Shown here: positions 1 through 13,800 of the stretch, piece after piece
Layout: every line of letters begins with the position of its first letter
How positions within the stretch are numbered: position 1 is the first letter of the stretch
Source of the DNA: Blastomussa wellsi
Lineage: Eukaryota; Cnidaria; Anthozoa; Scleractinia; Plerogyridae
Length of the DNA: 64,000 bases
Assembly (NCBI GenBank): GCA_947652115.1
Contig: OX393561.1
Location: 42,932,113 to 42,996,112 of the forward strand
Direction of reading: 5' to 3'
Notes under the pieces: model-generated
Database searches by the model: none
What the model was told of the DNA's origin: nothing
The model's input: only the letters and a program-made list of their open reading frames with translations
Translations under genes and position numbers: made by a program

Positions 1-160
1 TGCTACTGCTGCTGCTAACACTACTGCTAGATTATTGATTACTGCCACTGTTGCTGCAGCAGCTGCTGCCATGGCCACTGCCGCTGCCACCACTTTCGCC
101 ACTGCTGCCACCGGCTGCTAGTTCCACTACAATTGCTACTACTGCTGCTGCATTCACATT
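1..160. repeat. Imperfect GCT/GCC triplet repeat in a CNOT1 intron
   Basis: The first 120-160 bases are an imperfect run of TGC/GCC/ACT triplets, downstream of the exon 325-201 donor and so intronic on the CNOT1 strand. The triplets vary too much for a clean microsatellite. It ends in unremarkable AT-rich sequence. Confidence 0.6.
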
Positions 161-1842
161 GTTAAAAGACGTACAGTACAAGTAGTAGTGTTCCACTTAC
201 GTTACAAGTCCCTGTTCAATAATGCCACCAAACAAGCAAGCAGTTGTGTGGAGCTCTTTGTCTGGATACTGAGGAAAGAACCTGTACTCTTCAAACAAGT
301 TTCGAAGCATGCACAGAAATATGTCCTGGAAGAAAACAGTAATGACGAATGTAAAGAATACACAATGTGAAACATGCAAGTGTTGTATATCTCTAATGGT
401 TTCAAATTTGGTGATCCTGTTACATTCAAAGCTTTATAAACAATACTATTGTGCCCAAAGGCTCTGAACAAATGACCTCTGGTGGGCCTAACCCCAGTCC
501 ATTCTCTCTTAATGGCACCTCTTTAATAAGACAGCAGGGCACAAAATTGCACCCAATACAGTCGCCAGTGCGACTATGATTACCGTGCTGGTGACCAGAA
601 CTCTTTGAGTTTTGTATAATTATGTATCCTACCTTGATGTATTTTCCTACTAAATAAAGCTTTATGGTAAATGAATCGGTGCGAACGATGAGGTCTGTTA
701 AAGAAAATCGTCACCAATACTACGAAGCGAACATATCAACATCCGCCATCTTGGATTTTCTAAACGTTACGTTGTATATTGTGAAATGAAATGTCGCTTT
801 TGCCAACAATGCATATTGCAGGCTCACAAAAATGGCTCCTAACTTTTTGGACTCAGTGACCACTTTGGAAAATTTAGGAGCCAGATGGCTCCTTGAAAAA
901 AAAGTTAATTTCGTGCCCTGGACAGATAGCATACAAGATCAACACCCTTACATGTATAAGATGGACACCTTTATAAGGTGTCATTTCGACTGGCATTGGG
1001 TCTTGCCAGCTAGTTTTGAGTCATTTCACTCTATCTAACCTCTCCAAAGACAGGTAACTGTCCAAAGCAGACAGTTGGCACCTGCCCCATTGTTGGCTGT
1101 GCTGCATTGTAGCTGCAGCACGTTGATCTTCATATTGGGGATGGGGAGGGAAGGTGATAAATGGCAAAAGGAAGAAGTATTCTGTGATCTTTGAGATACA
1201 CTGTACAATTCTCAAATAAAACATACAGGGTAAAAAGTTAATTTTTAGGTCATATTATACTCACCCTTTCCTTTTTGACAGGTGAATCTTTGAATTTCTT
1301 TAACATTTCGAGCACCTCGTCAATGCTAATAGTGGGATTAGGAGGGTGATTGTAAATCCTTTGGAAGTATGAGTTTGCTTCATCTTCCACTTCCTTTGTA
1401 AAGGACTGGTCCATGCCTGGCCACACTTGAGATACATCTGCTGTGGAAGCTGGTGGCAACAGGAAAAAGGTAATTATTAAAAGGGTAAAACTACAACACT
1501 TCAAGCTGAAGATTGCTCAAGATGATGCAAAGGAATGTTGAAAACTTGAATTCCCACCAGCTTGTCCTTTGGACTAGCAAATCCCAAGATGTGTTTGCAT
1601 TGTGTAGTTGCAAACTTATCTAAGTTTGTTAATTGCCAGTATTTAAGATTTAGTTTGCAGACATTTTGCCTAGGCCTTTGTCCATCATGCAGAGAGCAGA
1701 AAGTTACTTACAGAGTAGGAAAATATACTTGCCCCAGATGGCCAGAGAGCATGACAATTAATACTGGATGTTTTGATTTTAAAAAATCTTACCTTGACGC
1801 ATTTTGTCAGGTTGATTCCTTGATTGAGACAAGATTGCTGTT

Positions 1843-1884
<42 letters not shown>

Positions 1885-4800
1885 AATAAAGATCCTCCAA
1901 GCTGCTTCTGAATGCCCAGACCAGCTAATAACCTAGCATTGTCCATCGCTGATCCCCCAAGAGATTGACCTAGCCCACCTGACTGGTGAAGCTGTTGTAG
2001 CAAGGGGTTCTGAGAGGAGCTGAAACTCGGCGACTGAAGACCGGAGTTTGATGTTACAGGTGTAGTGAGAGGAAGCTGTCCGAGTTGAGATTGTGGCTTC
2101 TGTATAGCCTGGGATAGACCAGAGCCTATGCTACCAACAGCACCGAGGTTGTTAGAGGGTCCCAGTACAGTACCAGTGAGGGGGTGGGGTGGGAACGAGG
2201 GTAGCTGGGTTGTGGGTGTGGCTGGTGTTGTGGGGAGTGAGGAGGGTGGCATGCTGAGTCCTGTCAGTGGATCAAGCTGGAGAAGAAAAATGAAATCAAT
2301 GTCATTATTTTATTAACTATTTTTTCTTGTGACTTCAATGTACAACCATGGTAGTTACAAGTTGACGTTTGCCTCCTGTCAGAAAATAATTGTTGATAAT
2401 CAGTGCCAGAGTAAGCCTTCATCCTAATGGATAATTTGGAACCACTTTGAACAGATCAAAATCACAGGAAACTGAGCTCAGCAGCTTTCAATTGAATGGT
2501 TACAAACTAGAGTTTCACCCACAAAAAAGAAAAGTTAGAACCACCTTGTAAAGCATAACCAACAGTACCACATGAAAGCACTGCTCAATAGCTTTCATTT
2601 GAATGTTCACACACTATGTAGAGCATGACAAACAGTACCACATGAAAGCACTGCTCAATAGCTTTCATTTGAATGGTCACACACTACGTAAAGCATAACA
2701 AACAGTACCACACGAAAGCACTCCTCAATACCTTTCATTTGAATGGGTCACACACTAAGTACAGCACAACAATACCCCAAGATCATACTGTTCAGTACCT
2801 TTCAATTCAATGGTCCATACAAGAACCACACTGGTAGATTCAAGGTCAGCCACCGGGCTAAGAACTCAATGTCACCTACCTGGCTGGAGAGGCTTGACGG
2901 CAGACCAGCATCCAAGCTTCCTTGCCTCTTGAATGGAATTCCCACCACAGCTGCGCTGGGGCGTGCCTTTACCAAAGGACCGTGGTTTGTCAACATCTGA
3001 CTGATGGTCTCTGCCAGTTCTAGAGATGCTTGGCTGTGAAATAAAATCGTAAATGAATGCACCTTTCGTGACATGCAACCCTCCATGGGAAAACATGGGA
3101 AAAGGGTCGCGTGATAGCAATCTTTATTTGCTATAGGTGGAGACAAAAAAAATAAGCCTTTTGGAATGACCTCCTATAAAACCCAATGTTTATTTGCTAC
3201 AGTTTGAGACAAAAACAAACCCAATTGGAGTGACCTGTTCCTTTAAAACCCAATGTTTATTTGCTTTATGTGGAGACAAATAATAAGCCTTTTGGAATGA
3301 CCTTACCCCAAAAATGACTGCAGACATGAAAGCATTGTAACCACTGTCTCCTGGGGTAACTGGACACTCTTCGGAAGTTCTTTTTCTAGGGAGACTCCAA
3401 CCAAATAAGGACAACGACGTCTCAAGAATGCAACACAGGCTTGAGCAAACTCTTCCTGGTAAACAAAACCAAACATTAAAACTCATGATAACAAAACTTA
3501 GCGTTCAGTAAATGTGAATTTTTAGAATGATGGCTTAGCTTTTAAGTATCTGACAAATACCTGATGTTCCTTTAGTTTATCTTTCAACCACTTGTCAAGC
3601 TTCAGATATTCGCGACGTGACGCCAGAGCAGCCAGGTCAATCACAAACACAAACGGGGAGCCATTAAGTAACATCGACAGGGCCTGAAACAATAACAAAC
3701 AAACATTTGAACGAGGCTTCCTTCTCTAGCTAGCTAGGTCAGCAGACATTTGTCGCAGGTGGCCTGGTGCGACTACGTGTTAAGCTTGGGCACCTCGTGA
3801 TTTTGGTGCTTTTGCTTGCTTGCACAATTCGCATAAATATTTCGCTACACTTAGCTTGCTTGCAGTGCATTCTGAAGTCATTTGTGCCCACTCCACCCTC
3901 CCTCAAGTTTGGACGGGTTAGGTATTGGAATTGGTTGGTAAGTATTCCACTGAGTCAGTCAGTGTGACGGTGCCTTGGTGGTGACCGCTCGCAGGGTTGC
4001 CATGGTTACCTCCTTGTCTGAGCTAGTTGTTGCCCGGCTCCACCAATCCTCAAGGCACCAGCTCCCAAGCTCACCTACTGGTGATGAGTTGAACATTGAA
4101 CATTGTACCTCAGGAAGAGGAAGGCCATTCTAGAGAAACGCTGCTGCAACATCAACAGTTGGAAACAAGTTTTGCAGAAAACTGCACAGTACTAAAAATA
4201 CAATGTTATGGTCCTTACTTTAAGATCTTGCGCCACATCCAAGATTCTCGAGAGCCTTCCTTGGTCCATGTCTCCTTTCGCGTACCATTCTGCCATTGCC
4301 TGCATCACAAGTTGACGAATTGATGCTGATTGACCCTGTACAGTAGAATAAAAACTGCACATCAACAACATGGCAACTATTGTTTGCAGGACCTTCTCAA
4401 ACCTCAGACCTTCTCAAAGAAAAACGATTGAAAACAAAGAAGCAAATAATACAAACTGCTCTGGGGGAGCATAATTTCTTTTTAATATATTTACATGTAT
4501 ACTCCTGGGTAGAGAGAGGCACTGCGAGAGTTAAGTGTCTTGCAAACCCGAGTCATTCGAACTGGAGTCCAGTGCACTAGCTGTTAGGCCAGTGCACCTC
4601 CCAGACAAATTCTACTTCACAGAAAAATTTCATTGTTTACTTACCTGACCATGCCACACATAATGTAAAACACTGCCTGAGTTAGGATGGTTAGCCAGGA
4701 ACACGGGGATAAGTTGCGACACAAGCTCATTCCGTAATGAATGCCAAAGAGGCTGAAAAAGAGAACAGAGGTCAGTTTTTACCACCGCTGCAATCTAGGC

Positions 4801-7800
4801 AAATGTTATCAAATGCCAAGGGTTTTAAAACTTTATTGCATGGGTACAAGCCAAGAGATTTATAAGGAAGGTGGTAAAAACTACAATTATGCACAAACAG
4901 ACTGGCACCTTTTCTAACCCCCTTCCCCACCATAAAAATATGAGAAGCCCCCTGTCTATCAAAGTGAAAAATAGGTAAAAAGATGGATGTAAGTTTGCCT
5001 GAAAAATTGGGCTTCATGCACACAAACGATGAAGGCCATATCAAATGTTCAGGTGGTCTTTTAGGTTCATAACAAAGGTTGTGCCTCCCGACCCCTATGG
5101 CGAGTCAAGATTCATCCTCATCAGGATCACTTGTTTTGACCACTCCCCTAAGAATATTAAAAAACTTATGAACCGAAGGTTAGAAAACTTATAAACCGAA
5201 GGTATCAAAAATTCTTAAAAGCACAAAGGACAGGTAGCCTGGGGGAGAGGATTAAGTACAAAGAACTGAGGAATAAGGTAAACAAAGCTCTCAGAAGTGC
5301 CAAGGCTGAGTATTGGACAAACTTGCTTAGCAACACAAGAAAAGGATCAAGGGATGTGTGTATTTATACATGTTTTACTTACATTTATCTGCAATAAAGC
5401 AAGCAGCAGCACATCTGGGCAATGCTTCAATGGAAAACCGAACGAGGATTTCACTGTCTCATAGTGACCCGCTTCTGCTAACCTTAACAATGTTTCTGAG
5501 AGGTTGAGAGATTTCCTAGAAAAAGCGCAACAAGTAGATATTGCTTAATGACATTGAGAAACAAGAGAACAGAGCGAGAAGTTGTACATGTAGATGTATA
5601 TGCACACACTGAATCTTTAGTGTCCACCCATTATTTTGACAAGTGTTCTTCTAAACATTAAAAAAGGCCAATGCCTAATAATAACCTGACCCATGACCTG
5701 TCTGAGAACTTTAGAAAAAAATGTTAAAAATTTGATATAGATGAGAGGCACCTGATAGTTTTATTTGTTGTCGCATTTTAAGACATGCTGTCATTGTCAT
5801 CATCATTATCATCAAACTGCTCGGTTCTTATAATATTTTTGACAGCGTTTAGCCTCATACAGCATACTGCGTAAAATGCTTACCATGTGGCAATTTCCCT
5901 GTTATCATCCTCAGGTGCTGTCTTCAGCAAGTCTATAACTACTGTGTGACAAGGATAGTCGGCAAAACAGAACAAATCTGGATTCGACAGGATCTGTTGA
6001 ATCCAGGAAAGCTGACATGGAGAAAATAACAAATGTCTGTATTAGTTTGAACAAAAAAATTAATAATAATAGACCATTCTACGGATACAACAGCAATCCT
6101 AAATAAATCAATTCTAAGCGAAATTATGGGATGCCCAGAGAGAAAATGTTTGAAAGCTTGTGTCATAAAACATGGAATGTTTCCTCTGAAAGCCAACTAA
6201 ACCACAAAACTTGGACACGATTGCAAATAAAGTGCTTGCAAACTGAAACATTCCTACTGTCAGATGCACTACGTGCCATGGTTTCCGAATTTTTGCCCCT
6301 GGGCATCCTGGTAAGTTTCGGCATAATATGGCTTTAAATTAATATATTCATGATGGCCACCCTATCAGTAAAATTGTCTATTGACTAAAATTGTTGAATC
6401 ATGTCACAGCAACATGATACCATTTTTAGTGCCACACATTGTGAGCTAACGTTTAACAAATAAAGAAGCCTAAGCCATGTATTATACTGTCATAAAACAC
6501 GACAGGCATTTGAGAACACGAGGGAAATGTAGAAAACATGAGCCGCAGGCGAGTGTTTTCTACATTTCTCGAGTGTTCTCAAATGTCCGGAGTGTTTCAT
6601 GACAGTATAATACATGGCTTAGGCTTCTTCATTTCCTTTATGATATAGATTTTATACGCCGCGAGTAAAAACACCAAAACACGCACGATCAATAAACTGA
6701 AGTAATTCAATTTCGCTTCTTCTTTCATCGAACTAAGAAGCTTCTTCCTGGCATTATCTCTTGGCTTGTCCACCACACCTCTAGTATATTTTAGTTTACT
6801 ACAATTATTATTTTTAACTAAGTTTTATGTTTCTGCCCTCTTTCTGTTTCCTCACCTGTGTCAGATGAAACATCAATAGGGTAACATGGGGGCCAACTAG
6901 GAAACCGAATGGTTTATTTGGCCACCATACTCAAGCACTTTTACTTAATACAATAGAAACATCGCCAGCAATTACAAATGTTTGTAATTAAATTAAGTAA
7001 CTATGTCAAGAGGAAATAAATTGAATTTGAATTTGAATTCGACAATCTCTGCAGCCTGACTCAGAATATTGTCAAGAATTTCTTTATAGAAAACGTTCGC
7101 CGTCATCCCTTGCAAATTTTCACCAGAGTAAAACATGCTTTTTCTATGTTTTATACTCTGATAAAACATGGGTTTTTGACCAATCAGAGTGCGCGCAGAG
7201 TCCTATCTATATTATAATGCCTAATAACAATAATTATATTATAATAAATTTTATCTTTGATTCAAATTTTATTTTTCCTAAAAGGTCAATTGTAAAAATG
7301 ATTTTTTAAAGGACCTCATTACCAGTCCACAAGGTTTTCACCATTTCATACTGACATTTCATATTGTTGCAACATAATGTTGGATTTGTGTCTACTGTCA
7401 CAAGCACTAACATGACTACAGCTGCAAGAAGGTACATGTACATACTATAATTTGCTGATACATGAAATGTGGCTAGCATATTAAGATAAAGATATCAGGT
7501 AAATTGACTGTTGAAGGAAGGGGGAAAAAATCAAGTTTGCCTGACTTTTTCAAGCTCAGATCTAATGCTCCTTGTGGTATCACAATTATAACATCACTTA
7601 TTTTACAGCTTCAGTTCAGTAGCACATTTGTAACAAAACTCAACCACTATTTGTAGGTTTCTATTGATGTAAATTTGTCTTTACACCAGTGAGTATTTTA
7701 AGTGACGCTCATGATAGTGCTACCTTTAATAAATATTTAACACCCCCGCCCTTCTGAAAGAAACTTAGGTCAAACCTCTGCTAAAAAGCAACACCTATAA

Positions 7801-10800
7801 GCATATACTAATAGGTTTGCTTCCAGCCCCACACAAACAGGGTGTTGGACATCTCTCCTAGACACTTGGTGGCTTCAAGGGTGACTATTTACTAAGTAAA
7901 AACATCAAAATTTGGTTTTATCAACTGGGTTGATAATGCAAATTGGCCACTGTAAAGAGATTCAAGTGCTGACGTTTCCAGTGTTAGCCCTTCATCGGAG
8001 TGAATTCGCTTGGAGTGATTAACGAACGTTATAATTTGGTTTTATCAACTGGGTTGATAATGTAAATTGGCCACAGTAAAGAGATTCGAGAGCTGACGTT
8101 TCGAGCGTCAGCCCTTCTTCAGAGCGAAGGGCTAACACTCAAAACGTCAGCTCTCGAATCTCTTTACTGTGGCCAATTTACATTATCAACCCAGTTGATA
8201 AAACCAAAGTATATTGTAAGTTATACTTCCCACCGACGCAGCACCACAGTTTCTTTGGAAACTTACCCCCTCTATTTACTAACATGTTTGGCAAGATCAA
8301 ATGACTAACCTGTCCTTCCGTGTTGGTCCAGGTCCTGTATAAAACATCCACTGGAAAAATCTCCATCAGTCCTCTGTGACATGCAGTAAACAGAAGCTGA
8401 AGACCTTCACGACTTGGAACATGAAACTCAGGATAGTCTAACTCTTGAATCACCTGACGCCAGTTTAGTACAAGAATCTAACAAATGAAAATGTTATAAT
8501 TGGTTTAATCACCAATTATAATACATGTAAATTTTTGCTGATAGTCAGTTCATGATCATGCTTTATTCTTTAGTTTTTCATGCATATGTGAAATCCAAGC
8601 TAGCTATATAACAAAAAAAATAACATTGCATTATTACTGATACGACACTTGACACAAACTACTGACACTTCTGGGTTCAAATCATTTACTAATTTCCATG
8701 CTTAGTACTTAATTTTTCAAAACTTATAATGAGCATTACTGTCTACAATTACAGCAATTTCATTAATTTAGTCAGTGTGATTTTTGATATACACGTATAA
8801 GAATAATATAACAATTATGTAGAGGTTCATTTTTTATCCTTGCAAGGTCAAAATTCACATTGCATTGCATCACATCGTATTGTATGACAATCAGTTTGAA
8901 GCATTAACAAAAAATAAAATTCAAACCAAGTATAAATTAAACCACAACACATACATCAAAGAACAGGGAAATACAGGAAAAATGCAAAGGCCTGGTAAAC
9001 TAATCCAACTACAAGAAGCTAACAAATGGAAAAACTGACAACTGTCCTAAGAAGTTTGGATAATTTATAAGGTTCCTGAAGATAACAGTGATTCAGAGGA
9101 AGAGTGCTAGTTGAATGCAAGAATCCATATATATATATATATGTTTACTTCCATTCTCAAATTCATGTATTTACCTTCTTGTATATTATTATGGTAATCG
9201 TAGTTCACATACATATCAAACATGGCAGAAACTCAAACCCAAAGCAGGAGAAAAACAATGTGCAGAACAAAAATTTGAAGTGAAGGTGATAAGAACAGCG
9301 AAATGGTCGGCCATTTTCCTTGTGAGCACTCAGAAGATTTTGGTTATTTGGTTATTTGGCATCTTAAAAGTTTTATGAATATTAATTAGGCCTTTCAGAA
9401 GTCCAGCCACAAATGTTCTCTTAGTTAAGCTGCACCCCTGATTTTTTACTAACATTTTTGGGAGAAAGGTGCGGCTTAATTTTTTACAGCTTTAACTATG
9501 CACAAAAATTAGTGATTTAGTAATTTTTATTTCTTGACTTCATCTGTATAACTCACCAATTCCTTCAGAGCCTGAACAAAAACTTCTACATTCCATGTAG
9601 CAGGCCCTGGCGTTAGCTCACTGAGCCCTAGTTTGTCCAGGGAAACTGAACTTGTTCCATAATTCTGCAATACAGTGTGACTAACTCTTAGTAATAAATC
9701 TACAACAGCACACACCACTACACGTACCATGCTGTACACGTACATCACTCAAGGCTTCTAGAATGGCATCTCAACAGAGGAAAAAGCTTATTAAATACCT
9801 GTATTGTTACATGTTCACCAAGACCAAATACAGTTTTCACCATCATACCTAAAATATAAACAAACATCTTTTATTTTGCTCACAATGTCAGTAAGGAATG
9901 CTTAAAAGCATGTCAACTCTGTGGGAAGGCTCTGCCTAAGGACATTCGCGCAAAAATTTTCATTGATTTTGTTTTAGACTTTCACCACTGTAAGATAATG
10001 AATTACTAAAGTCAGAAAGGTAAAAAAATCGGGGGTCAATGACTTCATTTTGTAGATAAAATGTCCGAAAGAAGGCCCTAAATCTGAATAATCCACTTGA
10101 TATTTTGTTCATTTTTTGAAAATCTGACGAGAATTGTACATAAAATCAGCTCATGGAAAAAAGGTAGGGGTCACCAACCATTTAAGAGAGTAAACTACAC
10201 GCAAACTTAATGCAACAGCTTCTGACCCTTTGCTTTTCCTCAGCACGCACTCGATGGATGACGTGGCATGACATTGCAACACAAATTGCATGCGCAGTAA
10301 CAATGCACATTTTAAACAATTGGTGTGAACTTCCTTAAAGGGACAGCTTTGCTGTAAGCAACAGTATATATGTACATGGAAAGGTAAGCCTTTGGATCTT
10401 GCCGCATCATACAGAATTTGACAAGAATGTTTGGTGGATTTGGTCAAATAGACTCTCATGGCTTTTCATACAACAACTCCACTCCACTCCATCAGCACAA
10501 CTCAACTTAACTTCAACAACACAACTCCACTCCATCAACAAAAGTACACCATACCAATGCAATGTCCCTTCACCAAAACAACTCCACTACACCAACACAA
10601 CTCCACCCCAACAACACAACTCCACTCCACTCCACCAACCCAACCCCACTCCACCAACCCAACCCCACTCCACCAACCCAACTCCACTCCACCAACCCAA
10701 CCCCACTCCACCAACCCAACCCCACTCCACCAACCCAACTCCACCAACCCAACCCCACTCCACCAACCCAACCCCACTCCACCAACCCAACCCCACTCCA

Positions 10801-13800
10801 CCAACCCAACTCCACTCCACCAACCCAACCCCACTCCACCAACCCAACTCCACCAACCCAACCCCACTCCACCAACCCAACCCCACTCCACCAACCCAAC
10901 TCCACTCCACCAACCCAACCCCACCAACCCAACCCCACTCCACCAACCCAACCCCACTCCACCAACCCCACTCCACCAACCCAACCCCACTCCACCAACC
11001 CAACCCCACTCCACCAACCCAACTCCACTCCACCAACCCAACCCCACCAACCCAACCCCACTCCACCAACCCAACCCCACTCCACCAACCCCACTCCACC
11101 AACCCAACCCCACTCCACCAACCCAACTCCACTCCACCAACCCAACCCCACGAACCCAACCCCACTCCACCAACCCAACCCCACTCCACCAACCCAACCC
11201 CACCAACCCAACCCCACTCCACCAACCCAACTCCACTCAACAAACCCAACTCCACTCCACCAACCCAACCCCACTCCACCAACCCAACCCCACTCCACCA
11301 ACCCAACTCCACTCCACCAACCCAACCCCACCAACCCAACCCCACTCCACCAACCCAACCCCACTCAACAAACCCAACTCCACTCCACCAACACAAGTCC
11401 ACTCCACCAACCCAACTCTACTCCACCAACCCAACCCCACTCCACCAACCCAACTCCACTCCACCAACCCAACTCCACTCCACCAACCCAACTCCACTCC
11501 ACCAACCCAACCCCACTCCACCAACACAACCCCACTGCAACCCAACCCCACTCCACCAACCCACTCCACCAACCCAACCCCACTCCACCAACCCAACTCC
11601 ACTCCACCAACTCAACTCCACTCCACCAACCCAACCCCACTCCACCAACACAACCCCACTGGGAAACAGCTATTAACTTAAATCATGTTATATATTAAAA
11701 CACTATAGACTATATATATCACTGCAAGGTATGATCATCATGTCCTGTTGACATCATCAGCACCCTTGATACACTTTCAAGCAGATAGGAACAGAAGAAA
11801 GAAATCACCCTTGACAATCAAATAAAATCCCTCAAACTACCATCAAGAGAAATGTGTGGAAATTGTTACCTAGAACTCTAGCCACAGCAGCTGGAGTGAT
11901 GTCTTGAACGCCAAACTGAACCAGGGTATTTCGACAATCTTCAACACTGAAGGGAAACATCAATTGAAATTTTTGCACCATAAAAAAATATCTGTTATAT
12001 AAACTGCAGTATTTTAGAAATATTTCCAGCCTGACAAAACCATAATAGACCAATTCCGATATATTAATATTTTAACGTGTCGCCAAGGCTTGGGGAAATC
12101 AAACAAAAGATTTTGCATTGAGGCTTCAAAGGGATGAATAAATAACGTCTTTTGTTTTATTCCCCAAGCCTCTGCACTATCCAAATTGATCTATTGAACA
12201 CACCTATGTATAATTATCATACCTTTACAATGTCCTGATGATATCGATGACTTTTAATATTTGAAACCATGTCTGACCCTTTTACAGTACACATATAAAT
12301 TGTATCATCCTTGAAGAGCTAACCTTGAACAACTAGAATATCCTATTTCTTGCATGAGATCAGCTAAATCATCTTCCATCTGAGACAAAATAACAATGTC
12401 ATCTTAAGAGAATACAATATTCCTAGTTATGCTTAACCCATTGACTCCTGGAGATTTTTGAAAAAAACATGTTTTTTAGACATTTTGAACATTTTCTAGT
12501 CAGTTATAGTCTAAATATGCTCCAAATTTCTCCAAAATGCATTTGCAGAATGAAGGCATGCCACGTTTTTCACTAGTATCGCATTTAACGATAGTTTAGC
12601 TCGGGCATGCGCACAAATCAAAATTTCGAGATAGTTTTTGGACAAGAAAGTGACCCACGTCTTTAGGCTTTTCGATTTCTTTATTTTTATTTTTTGCTTT
12701 TCCTTTCTCCTTTCCTCGTATCTTTTTTATGCTTTTGTTGGCCTTTTACTGGGCTTGCTTTCGGATCAAGAATTGCCACAAAAGCATCATTGAGACGGGA
12801 AATACTCAACATGGAGTAGCCAAGGGTAAGTGAGGGAAAGTTTCCTCCTACTTTTTGGTGGAAAATTCTAAGCGTTTTCCTGCATATTTCAAGCTCCATT
12901 GGCCCAATCAATATCATCTGGGTATCAGTAGAACTGGGATTCCTATTTTGGTCAAAACTGATGACGTCAGAAGCGGAAAAAAGGTCAAGGTCCGTCACGG
13001 CCAGTTACGGCCGGTTTAGGAAGCAATGGGTATTGGGTAATGGTATTTATTTATTTATTTTTTTTTCGTGTATAAGGCAACTTTGTTAATCATCTTGCCA
13101 AATTTCAGTCCATTCTGGACATGAGAAGTCATAATTTTTAAACTTTTATTTCTGAAAATTTACGGCCGCCATTAATTTGTTGTGTTCCGAGAATTGGTTG
13201 CGATTCGGAGAAAGTGACGTCAAATGCTCAAAAATTCCTCACGGGTTGTAATTTTAATAACAATCAGCATAGGAAATTACACGAAGAACGATTCAAAAGT
13301 TTTTGTTGATCTTCATTTGATTTTCAATAGTTATTGTTATTATAATTACAACCTGTGAGGTATTTTTGAGCCTTTGACGTCACTTTCTCCAAATCGCAAT
13401 TTTCGGAAAAAAAAGTTTAAACATTATAACTTCTCATGCCCACAATGGATTTAAATTTGGCATGATGATTAAGAAAGTCCCATTTGTACACGAAAATTTA
13501 AAACTATGATGACCACCAATTTCGTCTCAGGGGCACTTTAATTCATTTTGAAAAATTTAGCCTAAGTTTTTCAAATCTGTCATTCACAATCCATCCCAAT
13601 CTTCTCCATCCTCAACCATCCTTGCTCCTTTTTGGTTTAGTGTCACCCCTTTGTTATTATTCTTTGTTACTAAACTATTATTTTTAGGTTTCCTAAAATG
13701 TTAAACCTAATTTAGTTCATCACAAAAAATGATTCAAAATATTGTGACATATCTCCTTTAAGTGAAATCACATGGTAGCTAATGTGTTTTGGCAGATGTA

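Noticed and set aside
1562..1936. 124-codon plus-strand ORF with an alanine run
   Set aside because: It is antisense to the polyglutamine-coding exon 21 of CNOT1 and shows no domain.
6458..6634. CRISPR-like array because of evenly spaced GAGTG blocks
   Set aside because: The spacing arises within a palindrome in a eukaryotic intron; anchors are 5 bp and there are no repeats of CRISPR length.
10399..11676. Long Thr/Pro/Asn/His-rich ORFs and Gly/Trp/Val-rich ORFs on the other strand
   Set aside because: They are translations of a 19-bp minisatellite without stop triplets in any frame, inside a CNOT1 intron.
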